The notes: generated by a model from the sequence alone, not told the origin. A stretch of DNA of 64,000 nucleotides from JAAFJM01 sp964529175 (GCA_964529175.1 CAZGVO010000007.1:1-64000), one strand, 5' to 3'. Numbered from the stretch's first letter, positions 1 to 9,392 are shown. Made by a program: numbers and translations.

Positions 1-55
1 AACCCAGGACCCCTACATTAAAAGTGTAATGCTCTACCAGCTGAGCTACGGAATC
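1..55 (-). tRNA. tRNA-Lys (anticodon TTT), 3' part beyond the window edge
   Basis: Read on the minus strand, the acceptor strand (55-49), the D arm (GCTC/GAGC) and a five-pair anticodon stem can be drawn. The seven-base loop CTTTTAA at 24-18 gives anticodon TTT at 22-20, so the tRNA reads lysine codons. The T arm and 3' acceptor strand are cut off by the window start. Confidence 0.88.
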
Positions 56-168
56 TTGCTATCAGTTATTCCTTTTTAGCGGGTGCAAATATAGCCCTCT
101 TTCTTTACAATGCAACCCCTACATAAAATATTTTTTTATTATTTTTATTTTAGCTCCAAGTAAATTTC

Positions 169-2082
169 TTATTCGCTTAATTCTAGCCATTTTAACTCTT
201 TCTCATCTATACTATTATTGACTTCTATCAGTTCTTTACCCATCGTAATAATATCGTCTGTACTGGCATTGGGAGCACTTAATTTGGTTTCTAAGTCTAT
301 TTTTTTCTCATGCAAGGCCGCTAAATCTTTTTCCAGTTGCTCAAACAAACGTTGTTCGTTAAAAGTTAACTTGCGTTTATTGGTAGCGGCTTGTTCTTTT
401 TTTTGGGGTTCGGCTTTTACTGCCGCTGCATTAGCAGCTTTGGTGGCATTGCTTTTAACTAAAAGTGCTTCTGCCTGAATTTCTTCTTGTTCATTTAAAT
501 ATTCTTGATAGTTGCCATTAAATGGACGAATTTTCCCATCGCCTTCAAATACAAATAGACTATCAACAATGGTATCCATAAAATACCTATCGTGGGTAAC
601 CACCATAATGCAGCCTTCATATTCTTCCAAAAATTCTTCTAATACATTGAGTGTTTCAATGTCTAAATCGTTGGTTGGTTCATCTAACACCAAAAAATTA
701 GGCTTACTCATTAATATAGTTAGTAAATACAATCTTCGTTTTTCACCACCACTTAAAGAACTAACATAATTGTGTTGTTTTTTAGGGTCGAATAAAAAAC
801 GGGTTAACAAAGTTTTAGCAGTAAGCTTTTCACCTTTAGTCATCTCCACATATTCAGCTATATCGGTTATTACTTCAATTACACGTTTATCATCCTTAAG
901 CTGCATACCAAGCTGATTGTAATATCCAACTTTTACAGTATCGCCCAAACTAATTTTACCACCATCAGGTTGCTCAGAACCTAAAAGCATATTTAAAAAC
1001 GTAGTTTTACCAACACCATTTTTTCCAATAATTCCAATGCGCTCGCCTGGTTTAAAAATATAGGTAAAGTCTTCGCAAATTTTCAAATCGCCAAACGATT
1101 TTTTGAGCTGTTGAACTTCTAATATTTTAGAACCCAAACGTTCCATTTTCATTTTTATTTCCACCTTAGCATCATCACGTTTGTACGATGCTTTTTCTTT
1201 GGTTTCATAAAAATCCTCTATCCTACTTTTCGATTTAGTGGTTCTAGCCTTAGGTTGTTTACGCATCCACTCCAATTCCTTACGCATGTGTTTGCGGGCG
1301 GCATCAGCCTCCTTATCTAAATACTCCTCTCGCTGTGCTTTTTTCTCTAAAAAATAAGCATAATTACCTTTATGTGTATATAAATTGCCTTCGGCTAATT
1401 CAATAATTTCGTTACAAACTTTATCTAAAAAATACCTATCGTGGGTAACCAGTAGTAAAGTAGTATTATTAATTGTTAAATAATTTTCTAACCACTCAAT
1501 CATAGCCAAATCCAAGTGATTGGTTGGCTCATCCATAATAATAAAATCTGGCTGTTGAACCAAAACGGTAGCAATAGCTAGACGTTTCTTTTGTCCACCA
1601 CTTAAACTTGCAATACTACTATGCAAATGATTGTGCAAGTTTAATTGTTGTAAAATGGTTTTAATTTTTGTTTCAATATCCCAAGCATTATTCAAATCCA
1701 TGGCTTCCATGGCATATTGCAATTGGTTTTGATGGTCAATATTTTCAGGATCTTTATCTAGTATTTCAATTACCTCCTCGTACCTTGCTACACAATTTAA
1801 TAATTCGTTATCACTTTTATATATAGTCGACCATACATCATCAGTTTGGTAAAATTGCGGGTCTTGTTCAATATATGCCCAACGAATATTTTTATCAATA
1901 ATCACTTGGCCTTCATCGCCTTTGTCTCTGCCTGTTAGTATGTTTAATAAGCTGGTTTTACCAGAGCCATTTTTAGCTATTAAAGCCACTCTTTGTCCTT
2001 TGGTTACTGTAAAAGTAATATTACTGAATAAATGCCTTTCGCCATAGTATTTCGAAAGATTTTCAGCGCGTAAATAATTCAT
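169..2082 (-). CDS. uup: ABC-F family ATPase, Uup-like
   Basis: A soluble 637-residue protein with two nucleotide-binding domains and no membrane segments, the layout of the ABC-F translation factors (EttA/Uup group) that act on ribosomes. Domain 1 has a Walker A of the form AKNGSGKT (first Gly replaced by Ala), signature LSGGQKKR and Walker B with DEPTNHLD. Domain 2 has GKNGVGKT, LSGGEKRR and DEPTNDLD. The charged linker between the domains and a C-terminal coiled coil of about 70 residues (from about residue 568) fit Uup better than EttA, which lacks that tail. The ATG complement at 2080-2082 begins a normal family N-terminus. It is the only protein gene on the minus strand and diverges from the rest of the window. 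The exact cellular role cannot be told from sequence. Confidence 0.9.
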   Translation of the reverse strand: MNYLRAENLSKYYGERHLFSNITFTVTKGQRVALIAKNGSGKTSLLNILTGRDKGDEGQVIIDKNIRWAYIEQDPQFYQTDDVWSTIYKSDNELLNCVARYEEVIEILDKDPENIDHQNQLQYAMEAMDLNNAWDIETKIKTILQQLNLHNHLHSSIASLSGGQKKRLAIATVLVQQPDFIIMDEPTNHLDLAMIEWLENYLTINNTTLLLVTHDRYFLDKVCNEIIELAEGNLYTHKGNYAYFLEKKAQREEYLDKEADAARKHMRKELEWMRKQPKARTTKSKSRIEDFYETKEKASYKRDDAKVEIKMKMERLGSKILEVQQLKKSFGDLKICEDFTYIFKPGERIGIIGKNGVGKTTFLNMLLGSEQPDGGKISLGDTVKVGYYNQLGMQLKDDKRVIEVITDIAEYVEMTKGEKLTAKTLLTRFLFDPKKQHNYVSSLSGGEKRRLYLLTILMSKPNFLVLDEPTNDLDIETLNVLEEFLEEYEGCIMVVTHDRYFMDTIVDSLFVFEGDGKIRPFNGNYQEYLNEQEEIQAEALLVKSNATKAANAAAVKAEPQKKEQAATNKRKLTFNEQRLFEQLEKDLAALHEKKIDLETKLSAPNASTDDIITMGKELIEVNNSIDEKELKWLELSE

Positions 2083-2094
2083 GCCGCAAGTTTA

Positions 2095-2375
2095 AACTAA
2101 ATAAAACAATAATTATGAATTATGAATATTGAATGTTAGATTTTGGATGTTGAATTATTAAAGTATGAAATGGGAGTTGAGATATGAGAGTTAGGAAATG
2201 AGAAAAACAATTAATCAAGTATGAAGTATGAATGATGATATGGGAAGTGAGAGTTGAGAAATAAGTAAATAAACAACTAAGCAATATAACAATTTAACAC
2301 TCTAACAAATCCCCAAATCAAAAATCAAAAAATCTCTAAATCCTAAATTAAACAATTAAACAATTGCTTTGTATA
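2095..2375. repeat. Low-complexity micro-repeat spacer
   Basis: The spacer contains no gene. Its first half is built from variants of short words such as GAATTATGAAT, GGGAGTTGAGA and TATGAGAGTTAGG. The second half is rich in the complementary words (CTCTAAC, AAATCAAAAATC, CTAAATCC), so long imperfect hairpins can form. The same word family recurs inside the aminotransferase gene at 56604-56725 and, more weakly, around 5390-5490. Confidence 0.6.
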
Positions 2376-2382
2376 ATATAAC

Positions 2383-2835
2383 ATGAGAGAATATGTATTA
2401 GAAAAAACTACACAAATAAACAAACCATTAAGTGAGGTTTTTGAATTTTTTAGTAAAGCCGAAAATCTAAATAAAATAACACCATCTGAGGTTTATTTTA
2501 AAATACTAACTCCATCACCAATTCCTATGGCTAAAGGTACTTTAATTGATTACCGAATTAAGCTAAATGGCATTCCTTTTAAGTGGAAAACTGAAATAAG
2601 TGAGTGGAATCCTCCATTTAAATTTGCAGACCAACAATTAAAAGGCCCATACACTAAATGGTACCATGAACATTTTTTTGAAGAAAAAAACGGCATCACT
2701 ATTATGACTGATAAAGTTACCTACCTTTCAAAAGGTTGGATTTTAGCTCCATTTTTACATTGGCTTTTTGTAGATAAAAAAGTAAAGGAAATTTTTGAGT
2801 TCAGAGAAATAGAACTGTTGAAAATTTTTAAATAA
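2383..2835 (+). CDS. SRPBCC-superfamily (START-like) ligand-binding protein
   Basis: A 150-residue single-domain protein. The N-terminus runs EKTTQINKPLSEVFEFFSKA, the characteristic beginning of SRPBCC or polyketide-cyclase-like proteins. It is followed by alternating beta strands (residues about 40-110) and a long C-terminal helix ending in FREIELLK. Such proteins bind hydrophobic ligands in a deep cavity, and no ligand or pathway can be inferred here. No signal peptide is seen, so it should be cytoplasmic. It starts with ATG after a repeat-filled spacer and is followed 38 bases later by the zinc-ribbon gene. It has no evident link to the polysaccharide genes. Confidence 0.75.
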   Translation: MREYVLEKTTQINKPLSEVFEFFSKAENLNKITPSEVYFKILTPSPIPMAKGTLIDYRIKLNGIPFKWKTEISEWNPPFKFADQQLKGPYTKWYHEHFFEEKNGITIMTDKVTYLSKGWILAPFLHWLFVDKKVKEIFEFREIELLKIFK

Positions 2836-2873
2836 TTTTAGCATATTGCATACAAATAATTGGTTTAATACCA

Positions 2874-3173
2874 ATGCAAAGGGAACAACAAATAAATCAA
2901 AAAAAATGCGAACATTGCGATAAATGGACTGATGGCAACAAGGCTTTTTGTTTTTATTGTGGTGAAATGTTAGATTATTCCTATCGGAAAAACTTATTTG
3001 AATTGGAACAAAAATGGCAAAAACAACCGCTATTTATGAATTTTGTTAAAATAAAAAATGCCGATAAAAATATTTTCCTTTTCGCAATAGAAAAACTAAT
3101 TCAAGGTGGACAAGCCATTATCATATGTATTATTGCTTTGGTAACTTTTATTTTATTGGCATTACCTGGATAA
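2874..3173 (+). CDS. Small zinc-ribbon membrane protein
   Basis: A 99-residue protein. Two Cys pairs, CEHC (residues 12-15) and CFYC (26-29), form a treble-clef or zinc-ribbon metal site at the N-terminus. A single hydrophobic segment at about residues 80-97 would anchor the protein in the inner membrane with the ribbon in the cytoplasm. I do not recognise a specific family and no function can be assigned. The reading frame overlaps the upstream extension of the next gene, but the ATG chosen for that gene (3179) avoids overlap. The pair could be co-transcribed. Confidence 0.6.
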   Translation: MQREQQINQKKCEHCDKWTDGNKAFCFYCGEMLDYSYRKNLFELEQKWQKQPLFMNFVKIKNADKNIFLFAIEKLIQGGQAIIICIIALVTFILLALPG

Positions 3174-3178
3174 TTTGT

Positions 3179-3541
3179 ATGTTCATTTTTTTAAGAATTA
3201 GTCACATATTGCCAATATTACTTTGGTTAACACACCTTTGCCTACTCTTTTTCAAAATACATATTAAATTCATTGACAATTACTTAGATGATTTAGTTGT
3301 TCTTCCAATAATTTTAGGAATATCAATTATTATACAACAGAAATTCATTACAAACAACTCATTTACTGTTTATTATAAAACAATCATTTACAGTTGGTTG
3401 TACTTTTGTATTGTGTTTGAATGCATCATTCCTAATTTCAATAGGCACTTTACTACGGATTGGTTCGACTGCATAGCCTATGGAATTGGTGCTCTGTATT
3501 TTAACTATTTTCAAAACAAACCAATCAAACCTATAACTTAA
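3179..3541 (+). CDS. VanZ-like small integral membrane protein
   Basis: A protein of about 120 residues with four predicted membrane segments. The pattern IDNYLDDLVVLPIIL near residue 37 and the later TTDWFDCIAYGIGALYF resemble VanZ-like proteins of Bacteroidota, some of which carry the poorly supported label magnesium citrate secondary transporter. The ATG at 3179 gives a start with a hydrophobic first segment. The frame is open from 3125, but the extension overlaps the zinc-ribbon gene and adds nothing family-like. Function is unknown. It probably forms a small unit with the preceding gene. Confidence 0.6.
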   Translation: MFIFLRISHILPILLWLTHLCLLFFKIHIKFIDNYLDDLVVLPIILGISIIIQQKFITNNSFTVYYKTIIYSWLYFCIVFECIIPNFNRHFTTDWFDCIAYGIGALYFNYFQNKPIKPIT

Positions 3542-3726
3542 TTAATTGTAAAGCAAAACAAGCATTTGGTAAATCAAAAAAACATAAACTACAATTTAAA
3601 CCTATAATTGTAGCGAAATTATTTGATTTTTTGTATTATTTTAATAATTGACAACCATTAAAAACATCTACGTTAAATTTTTACATTTAGTTAAGTTTTA
3701 AAATGTCATTACAATAAAAAAAATAA

Positions 3727-3734
3727 TACTTTTG
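3727..3734 (+). promoter_or_regulatory. Candidate Bacteroidota -7 element upstream of the peptide transporter
   Basis: TACTTTTG matches the Bacteroidota -7 consensus TAnnTTTG and lies only 6 bases before the ATG at 3741. If used, the mRNA would be leaderless or nearly so. I see no convincing -33 TTTG at the expected spacing, so the call is tentative. Confidence 0.35.
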
Positions 3735-3740
3735 TAAACT

Positions 3741-5375
3741 ATGAATAAAAAACATCCTTTAGGGCTTCCATTTTTGTTTTTTACTGAAATGTGGGAACGA
3801 TTTGGTTATTACTTAATGATTGGTATTTTTCAACTATACTTAACTACATCGGTAGAAAATGGCGGTTTAGGTATGGAACGAAAAGATGCAGCGGATATTT
3901 ACGGTACATTTATAGCTTTTGTTTTTCTTACCCCATTTTTAGGAGGATTACTTGCTGATAGAATTTTAGGTTATAGCAAATCTATTTTCATAGGAGGTAT
4001 TTTAATGGGATTAGGTTATTTGGGATTGGCCATTCCTGGCACTAAGTTTTTTGCTTTTTCTCTTTTTTTAATTGTGTTAGGAAATGGTTTTTTTAAACCT
4101 AATATTTCTACATTGTTAGGGAATTTATACAATGACGAAAAGTACAAACACCTCAAAGATTCAGGGTATAATATATTTTATTCAGGTATCAATATTGGAG
4201 CAGCAAGTTGCACATTTATAGCAGCTTTTATGCGCAATAAATATGGTTGGAGTTATGCTTTTGCTACAGCCGGAATAGGTATGTTTATTGGTTTAATTGT
4301 ATATTTTATTGGCTTAAAACACTACAAACATGCCGATGTACTAAAACCTGCCCAAAAGGAAGATATGCCCCTTTCTAAAATATTTGCTACTGTATTTTTA
4401 CCAGCCATTGTAGTAGGATTAAGCGCATGGTTTATTCCTGGAAATATTTTCGGAAGCGACAGTACCGATGCATTTATTTTTGCAACCATCCCTATTATTG
4501 TATTTTATGTTGGTTTATATGTAAAAGCATCAATAGCCGATAAAAAACCTTTAGCGGCTTTGTTAACTATCATGTTGGTTTCTGTTATGTTTTGGGCTGT
4601 ATTTAAGCAAAATGGAACTGCATTAACTACTTGGGCACAATTTTATACAGATAGGGAAACTCCAACTTTAGTTAAAAGCTCTGCTGAAACCTTATATCAA
4701 GTGGAAAAAGTTACCAATAAGTTTGATTCTGTAGAAGCATATACCGACAAATTTTCACTAATTAAAGAAAATGGAAAAGTAAAAAAAGTTTGGGATAAAC
4801 CTGTTTATTTTAGAAATTTACAAGCAGAATTAACTCCAGCTGAAAATACTGAAATTTCATTATTTAATACCGAGCTTTTTCAATCCATTAATCCTTTGTG
4901 GGTTATCATTTTAACTCCAGTAGTAGTAGCATTTTTTGCATTTCTTAAAAAGAAAAAAGCAGAACCTAGCACAGCTTCTAAAATTGCATTTGGATTACTC
5001 ATATCTTCATTAAGCACATTGGTAATGGTGGGTGCTGTTTATTATTGCGATAATGGAAATATGAAAGCATCGCCTTTATGGCTAATTGGTTGTTATGGAG
5101 TAGTAACAGTAGGAGAATTATTTTTAAGCCCTATGGGATTATCGTTGGTTTCAAAATTAAGTCCAAAGCGCTTAACAGCCTTAATGATGGGTGGTTGGTT
5201 CTTATCAACTTCAATTGGAAATAAACTTTCGGGAATATTAGCCACCATGTGGGATGGGTATCAAAATAAAGCCAACTTCTTTTTAGTAAACTTTGTTTTA
5301 TTAGGTATTTCAGCCATCATTATGTTTATGCTATTAAAATGGCTCAATAAAATATTGAAGGAAAATATGGAGTGA
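3741..5375 (+). CDS. POT-family (PTR2) proton-dependent oligopeptide transporter
   Basis: A 544-residue polytopic inner-membrane protein of the major facilitator superfamily. The first helix carries EMWERFGYY, containing the ExxER proton-coupling motif that defines the POT family. Helices 4-5 show GNGFFKPNISTLLG and YNIFYSGINIGAA, both typical of the family. About 12-14 hydrophobic segments are visible, with a larger hydrophilic loop at roughly residues 310-370. It should import di- and tripeptides using the proton gradient. The gene stands alone between two spacers and is not obviously part of the polysaccharide locus. The ATG at 3741 begins directly at the family-typical N-terminus. Confidence 0.92.
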   Translation: MNKKHPLGLPFLFFTEMWERFGYYLMIGIFQLYLTTSVENGGLGMERKDAADIYGTFIAFVFLTPFLGGLLADRILGYSKSIFIGGILMGLGYLGLAIPGTKFFAFSLFLIVLGNGFFKPNISTLLGNLYNDEKYKHLKDSGYNIFYSGINIGAASCTFIAAFMRNKYGWSYAFATAGIGMFIGLIVYFIGLKHYKHADVLKPAQKEDMPLSKIFATVFLPAIVVGLSAWFIPGNIFGSDSTDAFIFATIPIIVFYVGLYVKASIADKKPLAALLTIMLVSVMFWAVFKQNGTALTTWAQFYTDRETPTLVKSSAETLYQVEKVTNKFDSVEAYTDKFSLIKENGKVKKVWDKPVYFRNLQAELTPAENTEISLFNTELFQSINPLWVIILTPVVVAFFAFLKKKKAEPSTASKIAFGLLISSLSTLVMVGAVYYCDNGNMKASPLWLIGCYGVVTVGELFLSPMGLSLVSKLSPKRLTALMMGGWFLSTSIGNKLSGILATMWDGYQNKANFFLVNFVLLGISAIIMFMLLKWLNKILKENME

Positions 5376-5380
5376 GTATT

Positions 5381-5520
5381 TAAGGATGAAGTATAAATTT
5401 TGGATGTTGAAGTTTGAAGTTTAAGTAAAACATCTTAGCAATTAACCTCTTAAACCATACAAAAATTAAACAACTAAACATTTAAACGGTAAACGATACT
5501 TCGACTGCGCTCAAAGAAAG
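5381..5520. repeat. Micro-repeat spacer upstream of upxY
   Basis: The spacer has words like TTTTGGATGTTGAAG, TTTGAAGTTTAAG and, further on, their complements (ATTAAACAACTAAAC). It ends with ACTTCGACTGCGCTCAAAG, a member of the TTCGAC..GCTCA palindromic family seen repeatedly from 47 to 53 kb. No promoter could be placed with confidence. Confidence 0.5.
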
Positions 5521-5553
5521 AAAACAAAAATGGCAAACGAACAACAATAAAAA

Positions 5554-6048
5554 ATGAACAAGTGGTATCTTTTATATACAGCTCCAAGGGCTGAGAAAAA
5601 AGTAAATTCAGAGTTGAATAAACGAAACTTTACTACTTTTCTGCCTTTACAAAAAAAAATAGTGCAGTGGAGCGATAGAAAAAAAATGGTAGAAACACCA
5701 TTATTTAGTTCGTACATTTTTGTTTACACCTCATTAAGTTTCTATTACGAACTTTTAAATATCGCGGGAATAGTTAAATTTGTAACTTTTCAAGGACAGC
5801 CTGCCGAATTAAGTGATAGTCAAATTAATTTAATCAAATTAATGGTAGCCAATTACGAAGATGTGGAAGCTGTTACCGAAACTTTTGAAAAGGGTGAGCA
5901 GGTTAAAATTATTGCAGGTCCACTTCAAAACCAAATAGGAGAATTAATTGAATACAAATCGATGAAGAAAAAAGTAATGGTAAAAATAGAAAATACTGGC
6001 TTTTCATTGGTAGTTCAATTACCTAACAATATCATACGAAAAATTTAA
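5554..6048 (+). CDS. UpxY-family NusG-like transcription antiterminator
   Basis: A 164-residue NusG paralogue. The N-terminal NGN domain opens with KWYLLYTAPRAEKKV, and a C-terminal KOW segment reads GEQVKIIAGPLQNQIGEL (about residues 109-126). In Bacteroides, UpxY proteins are encoded first in capsule loci and let RNA polymerase read through premature termination sites in their own operon. Here the gene likewise comes first and lies 2 bases before the export lipoprotein gene. The position suggests that it controls this locus. A strong terminator follows only three genes later, at 9393-9426, a plausible target. No UpxZ-type partner is visible in the window. Confidence 0.88.
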   Translation: MNKWYLLYTAPRAEKKVNSELNKRNFTTFLPLQKKIVQWSDRKKMVETPLFSSYIFVYTSLSFYYELLNIAGIVKFVTFQGQPAELSDSQINLIKLMVANYEDVEAVTETFEKGEQVKIIAGPLQNQIGELIEYKSMKKKVMVKIENTGFSLVVQLPNNIIRKI

Positions 6049-6050
6049 AA

Positions 6051-6863
6051 ATGAAAATAAAAAACATAGTTTTATTCAGCGTATTGGGCTTAGCATTGCT
6101 TAGCTCATGTGTTTCTAACAAAAAATACATTTTGTTTCAAAATGCCAAAACCAGTAGCTCAAGCGACTCATCAAAAAGCAGCTACCAATTAGACAGAACC
6201 ATTTACAAATTACAAGTAAATGATATTTTATACATCAGTTTAGTGTCAACTGATGAAAACGTGACCAAAGCATTTTCACATGGTATGGTTGGGCAACAAA
6301 TGATGCAAGTACAAAGCCAATTGGGAAATATGGTATATTTGACTGGTTATAATATTAGCTCATTGGGCGAGGTTGATTTACCAGTATTAGGAAAGATAAA
6401 AGTGGCAGGATTATCAATAGAAGAAGCAAAAAAAACCATTGAAACAGAGTTAATTAAATATTTTAAAGTATATCATTTAATTGTAAAATTAAATGAAATG
6501 CCATTTACTGTTTTAGGAGAAGTAAATAGACCTGGCCGCTACAGTGGTATGGTTAACCAAATTACCATTACCGAGGCATTGGGCTTAGCTGGCGACTTAT
6601 CACCAATTGCCAATAGAAGAACAATAAGCCTAATACGTCAAACACCTGAAGGTGCTAAAATTTATAAATTTGATATTACTCAAGCCGACATTATTAATAC
6701 ACCATATTATTTTTTAAGACCCAACGATGTGATTTATGTGGAGCCTTTAAAATCACGTTCTATTGGTAATTTTAGTAATTTCCAAAACTCACTTCAAACC
6801 ATTACTCCTCTTTTAACTACTTTAGTTTTAGCTTTAAATACCTATATTATCATTACGCGCTAA
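6051..6863 (+). CDS. wza: Polysaccharide export outer-membrane lipoprotein (Wza/OPX family)
   Basis: A 270-residue lipoprotein. A signal peptide ends in the lipobox LLSSC with Cys20 as the lipidated residue. A Poly_export domain follows (YKLQVNDILYISL at about residue 53) and then an SLBB domain (FTVLGEVNRPGRYSG at about 155). A hydrophobic helix close to the C-terminus (about residues 247-267) corresponds to the membrane-spanning helix of OPX proteins. The family forms the outer-membrane channel for capsule or exopolysaccharide and pairs with the Wzc-type kinase encoded immediately downstream. It is shorter than E. coli Wza (about 380 residues) and has a single clear SLBB repeat, which is usual for Bacteroidota. 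Confidence 0.92.
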   Translation: MKIKNIVLFSVLGLALLSSCVSNKKYILFQNAKTSSSSDSSKSSYQLDRTIYKLQVNDILYISLVSTDENVTKAFSHGMVGQQMMQVQSQLGNMVYLTGYNISSLGEVDLPVLGKIKVAGLSIEEAKKTIETELIKYFKVYHLIVKLNEMPFTVLGEVNRPGRYSGMVNQITITEALGLAGDLSPIANRRTISLIRQTPEGAKIYKFDITQADIINTPYYFLRPNDVIYVEPLKSRSIGNFSNFQNSLQTITPLLTTLVLALNTYIIITR

Positions 6864-6866
6864 CCC

Positions 6867-9377
6867 ATGGAAAACAATAACCAAAACGAAATACAACAAA
6901 CTAATTTTACCGAAGGTACATTAAATTTTAAAGTAATTTTAGGTAAATTTTTAGCTTTTTTACCTTTTTTTATTGTTAGTATATTAATAGCATTATCTGT
7001 TGGCTTTTTAGTAAATAGGTATGCAACACCCAAATATGCTTTAAAAGCATCTTTGTTAATCAAGGATAAAGGAAGAGGCGCTTTTGATGGGGCTGAAAGT
7101 TTTTTACAAGGTTCTTCTTTATTGATGCAAAGCAAAAACATTGAAAATGAAATCGGTATTTTAAAATCTAGAAGTTTGGTAGAAGAAACCTTAAATAACC
7201 TAAATTTTACTGTTTCTTACTTTGGAGAAGGAAAGGTTAAAAAATCGGAGATTTATAAAGACTTACCTTATATAGTAGAGCTAGATACCAACCATTTTCA
7301 AAGTTATGGTGTACCTATTTTTGTTAATTTCAAATCTAATAACCAAGTTGAAATAACCACCAATGGTAAAGTTGGAAGGGTACTAATTCCTTATAATGAA
7401 CAAACAGTGGAAGGTGTAAAAGGAAGCATTGAAACTAAAAACTTTGATCTATCTCAACCTATTATTGTAGAAAACTTAAAAGTTAGAATCACTTTACTGG
7501 ATAAAAAACTAATCAATCAAACTGAAAGCAAATACTATTTTATTTTAAATACCAAAGAAAGTTTAATAAAAAAATACAATAATACTTTTGCTGTTAAAAC
7601 CATCAACAAACAATCATCTATTGTTGAAATTAGCAAAGAAACCAACTATCCTGAAAAAGATGTGGAGTTTTTAGATGCCTTATGTAAAACCTATATTAAT
7701 ATGGGGGTAGATGATAAAGCCCAAATATCTAAGAATACCATGAAGTTTATAGATATACAATTAAATGAATTGAGAGATACTTTACAAAATGTAGAAAATA
7801 GATTATTAAACTTCAAGTCGAATAATAAAATGATCAATTTAGGTGAGGAAGGTCGCCTAATTATGACAAAGTTAAGTGAAATCGAAAAACAAAAAGCCAT
7901 TGAAGAGTCTAAATTTAAATATTACTCTTATTTGTATGATTATATCAATAAAAACAAGAATTTCAAAGAAGTAATAGCCCCAAGTGCCATGGGTATTGTC
8001 GACCCATTGTTAAATTCTCTAATTTTAAAACTAGCAGAACTTTATACCAAAAAAATCACATTCGAAAACAGCATGCAAGAAGCCAATCCTGCTATTTTCG
8101 AAATTGACCAAAATATCAAAAATATCAAATTATCATTGATTGAAAATTTGAACAATATCAAAAAACAATCTCAGTTAATCATTGGCGATTTAAATAGTCA
8201 AGTTAATACTGTAGAAAAAGAATTAAGTAGCATACCAGTAACTGAACGTCAATATTTAAACATCAACCGTAAATTCAATATAAGTGATAAATTATACACC
8301 TATTTATTAGAAAAAAGAGCTGAGGCTGGTATTGCCGGTGCATCGGTTGTGGCAGATAATAGAGTAATAGATAAAACCATTGTTACAGGTAAAATATATC
8401 CGCAAACAGCTACCATTTATTCCATTGCATTAGCCATAGGCTTAATCATACCTTTAATCATTATTTTGATAATCGAATTCTTCAGCACTACCATTATTAA
8501 TCATGCTATTTTACAACAGGTCTCTAAAATTCCTTTAATAGGTAATATCATTCACAATACAAATAACAATGCGTTGGTAATTGCTAATAATCCAAAAGCA
8601 AGTATTTCTGAATCGTTCAGAAATTTAAGGAGTAATTTAAATTATGTATTAAATGAAAAAGACAAAAAGGTGATATTAGTTACTTCTACCGTATCAGGCG
8701 AAGGAAAAACTTTTGTGTCAATGAATTTAGCATCAGTATTAGCTATAGGTGGATACAAAACTTTGTTAATTGGGGTGGATTTGCGTAAACCTAAAATTTT
8801 CCAAGATTTTAACTTAAACAATGCTATAGGTGTTACCAATTATTTAATTGGTAAAGCGTCTATAAACGAAATTATTCAAAAATCCCTAATCGAAAATTTG
8901 GATGTTATCACTGCTGGACCAACTCCTCCTAATCCATCAGAGTTATTAATGAGTGAAGGATTTGAAGAATTACTTAATTTAATGAAAGAAAAATATGATT
9001 ATGTAATTTTAGATACTCCACCTATTGGTTTGGTTGCAGATGGTTTAGATTTAATGAAATATGCCAATCTTAATTTATACATAGTTCGTCAGAGAGTAAG
9101 TAGAAAAAATTACTTGAACCTAATCAATGACATCTATATGAGCGATAAAACCAAAAATATTGGTTTGGTATTCAATGACGTTAACTTTGCTCCTGTTTAT
9201 GGATATGGTTATGGTAATGGTTATGGATACGGTTATGGTTATGGTTATGGATACGGTTATGGATACGGATATGGTTACGGTTATAGTTATGGAGCCTATT
9301 CAAGTTATGGTGTATATGGTGACAATGTAGAAAAACCTAAAAAATCATTCTGGAAAAAAATAATAGGTCTTGAATAA
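6867..9377 (+). CDS. wzc: Wzc-type polysaccharide co-polymerase / BY-tyrosine kinase
   Basis: An 836-residue inner-membrane protein. The Wzz-like periplasmic part lies between transmembrane segments at about residues 30-52 and 505-528, with a long coiled-coil stretch between them. The cytoplasmic kinase has Walker A SGEGKT at about residue 611, a Walker A' motif reading GVDLRKP and a Walker B reading VILDTPP. It regulates chain length and export with Wza through tyrosine autophosphorylation. The C-terminal tyrosine cluster is extreme: 18 Tyr within about 41 residues (778-818), mostly as Tyr-Gly dipeptides, followed by a basic tail. No cognate low-molecular-weight phosphatase (Wzb) is encoded in the window. 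The gene ends 15 bases before a strong terminator. Confidence 0.93.
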   Translation: MENNNQNEIQQTNFTEGTLNFKVILGKFLAFLPFFIVSILIALSVGFLVNRYATPKYALKASLLIKDKGRGAFDGAESFLQGSSLLMQSKNIENEIGILKSRSLVEETLNNLNFTVSYFGEGKVKKSEIYKDLPYIVELDTNHFQSYGVPIFVNFKSNNQVEITTNGKVGRVLIPYNEQTVEGVKGSIETKNFDLSQPIIVENLKVRITLLDKKLINQTESKYYFILNTKESLIKKYNNTFAVKTINKQSSIVEISKETNYPEKDVEFLDALCKTYINMGVDDKAQISKNTMKFIDIQLNELRDTLQNVENRLLNFKSNNKMINLGEEGRLIMTKLSEIEKQKAIEESKFKYYSYLYDYINKNKNFKEVIAPSAMGIVDPLLNSLILKLAELYTKKITFENSMQEANPAIFEIDQNIKNIKLSLIENLNNIKKQSQLIIGDLNSQVNTVEKELSSIPVTERQYLNINRKFNISDKLYTYLLEKRAEAGIAGASVVADNRVIDKTIVTGKIYPQTATIYSIALAIGLIIPLIIILIIEFFSTTIINHAILQQVSKIPLIGNIIHNTNNNALVIANNPKASISESFRNLRSNLNYVLNEKDKKVILVTSTVSGEGKTFVSMNLASVLAIGGYKTLLIGVDLRKPKIFQDFNLNNAIGVTNYLIGKASINEIIQKSLIENLDVITAGPTPPNPSELLMSEGFEELLNLMKEKYDYVILDTPPIGLVADGLDLMKYANLNLYIVRQRVSRKNYLNLINDIYMSDKTKNIGLVFNDVNFAPVYGYGYGNGYGYGYGYGYGYGYGYGYGYGYSYGAYSSYGVYGDNVEKPKKSFWKKIIGLE
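9198..9320 (+). repeat. In-frame Tyr-Gly hexanucleotide repeat in wzc
   Basis: A run of GGTTAT/GGATAC-type hexamers encodes alternating Tyr and Gly with 18 tyrosines in total. The six-base period means that slippage would add or remove Tyr-Gly pairs without breaking the frame, so tail length could vary between cells. Confidence 0.85.
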
Positions 9378-9392
9378 ATAAATATAACCAAG

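Noticed and set aside
2874..3541. The zinc-ribbon and VanZ-like frames as one frameshifted gene
   Set aside because: Each has its own plausible start and complete domain, and the overlap disappears when the ATG at 3179 is used.
5388..5502. GAAGTAT and ATACTTC inverted repeat upstream of upxY, considered as an invertible promoter like those of Bacteroides capsule loci
   Set aside because: The 7-bp arms are too short, no promoter is visible between them, and the spacer is made of complementary micro-repeats that give such matches by chance. No invertase gene is nearby.
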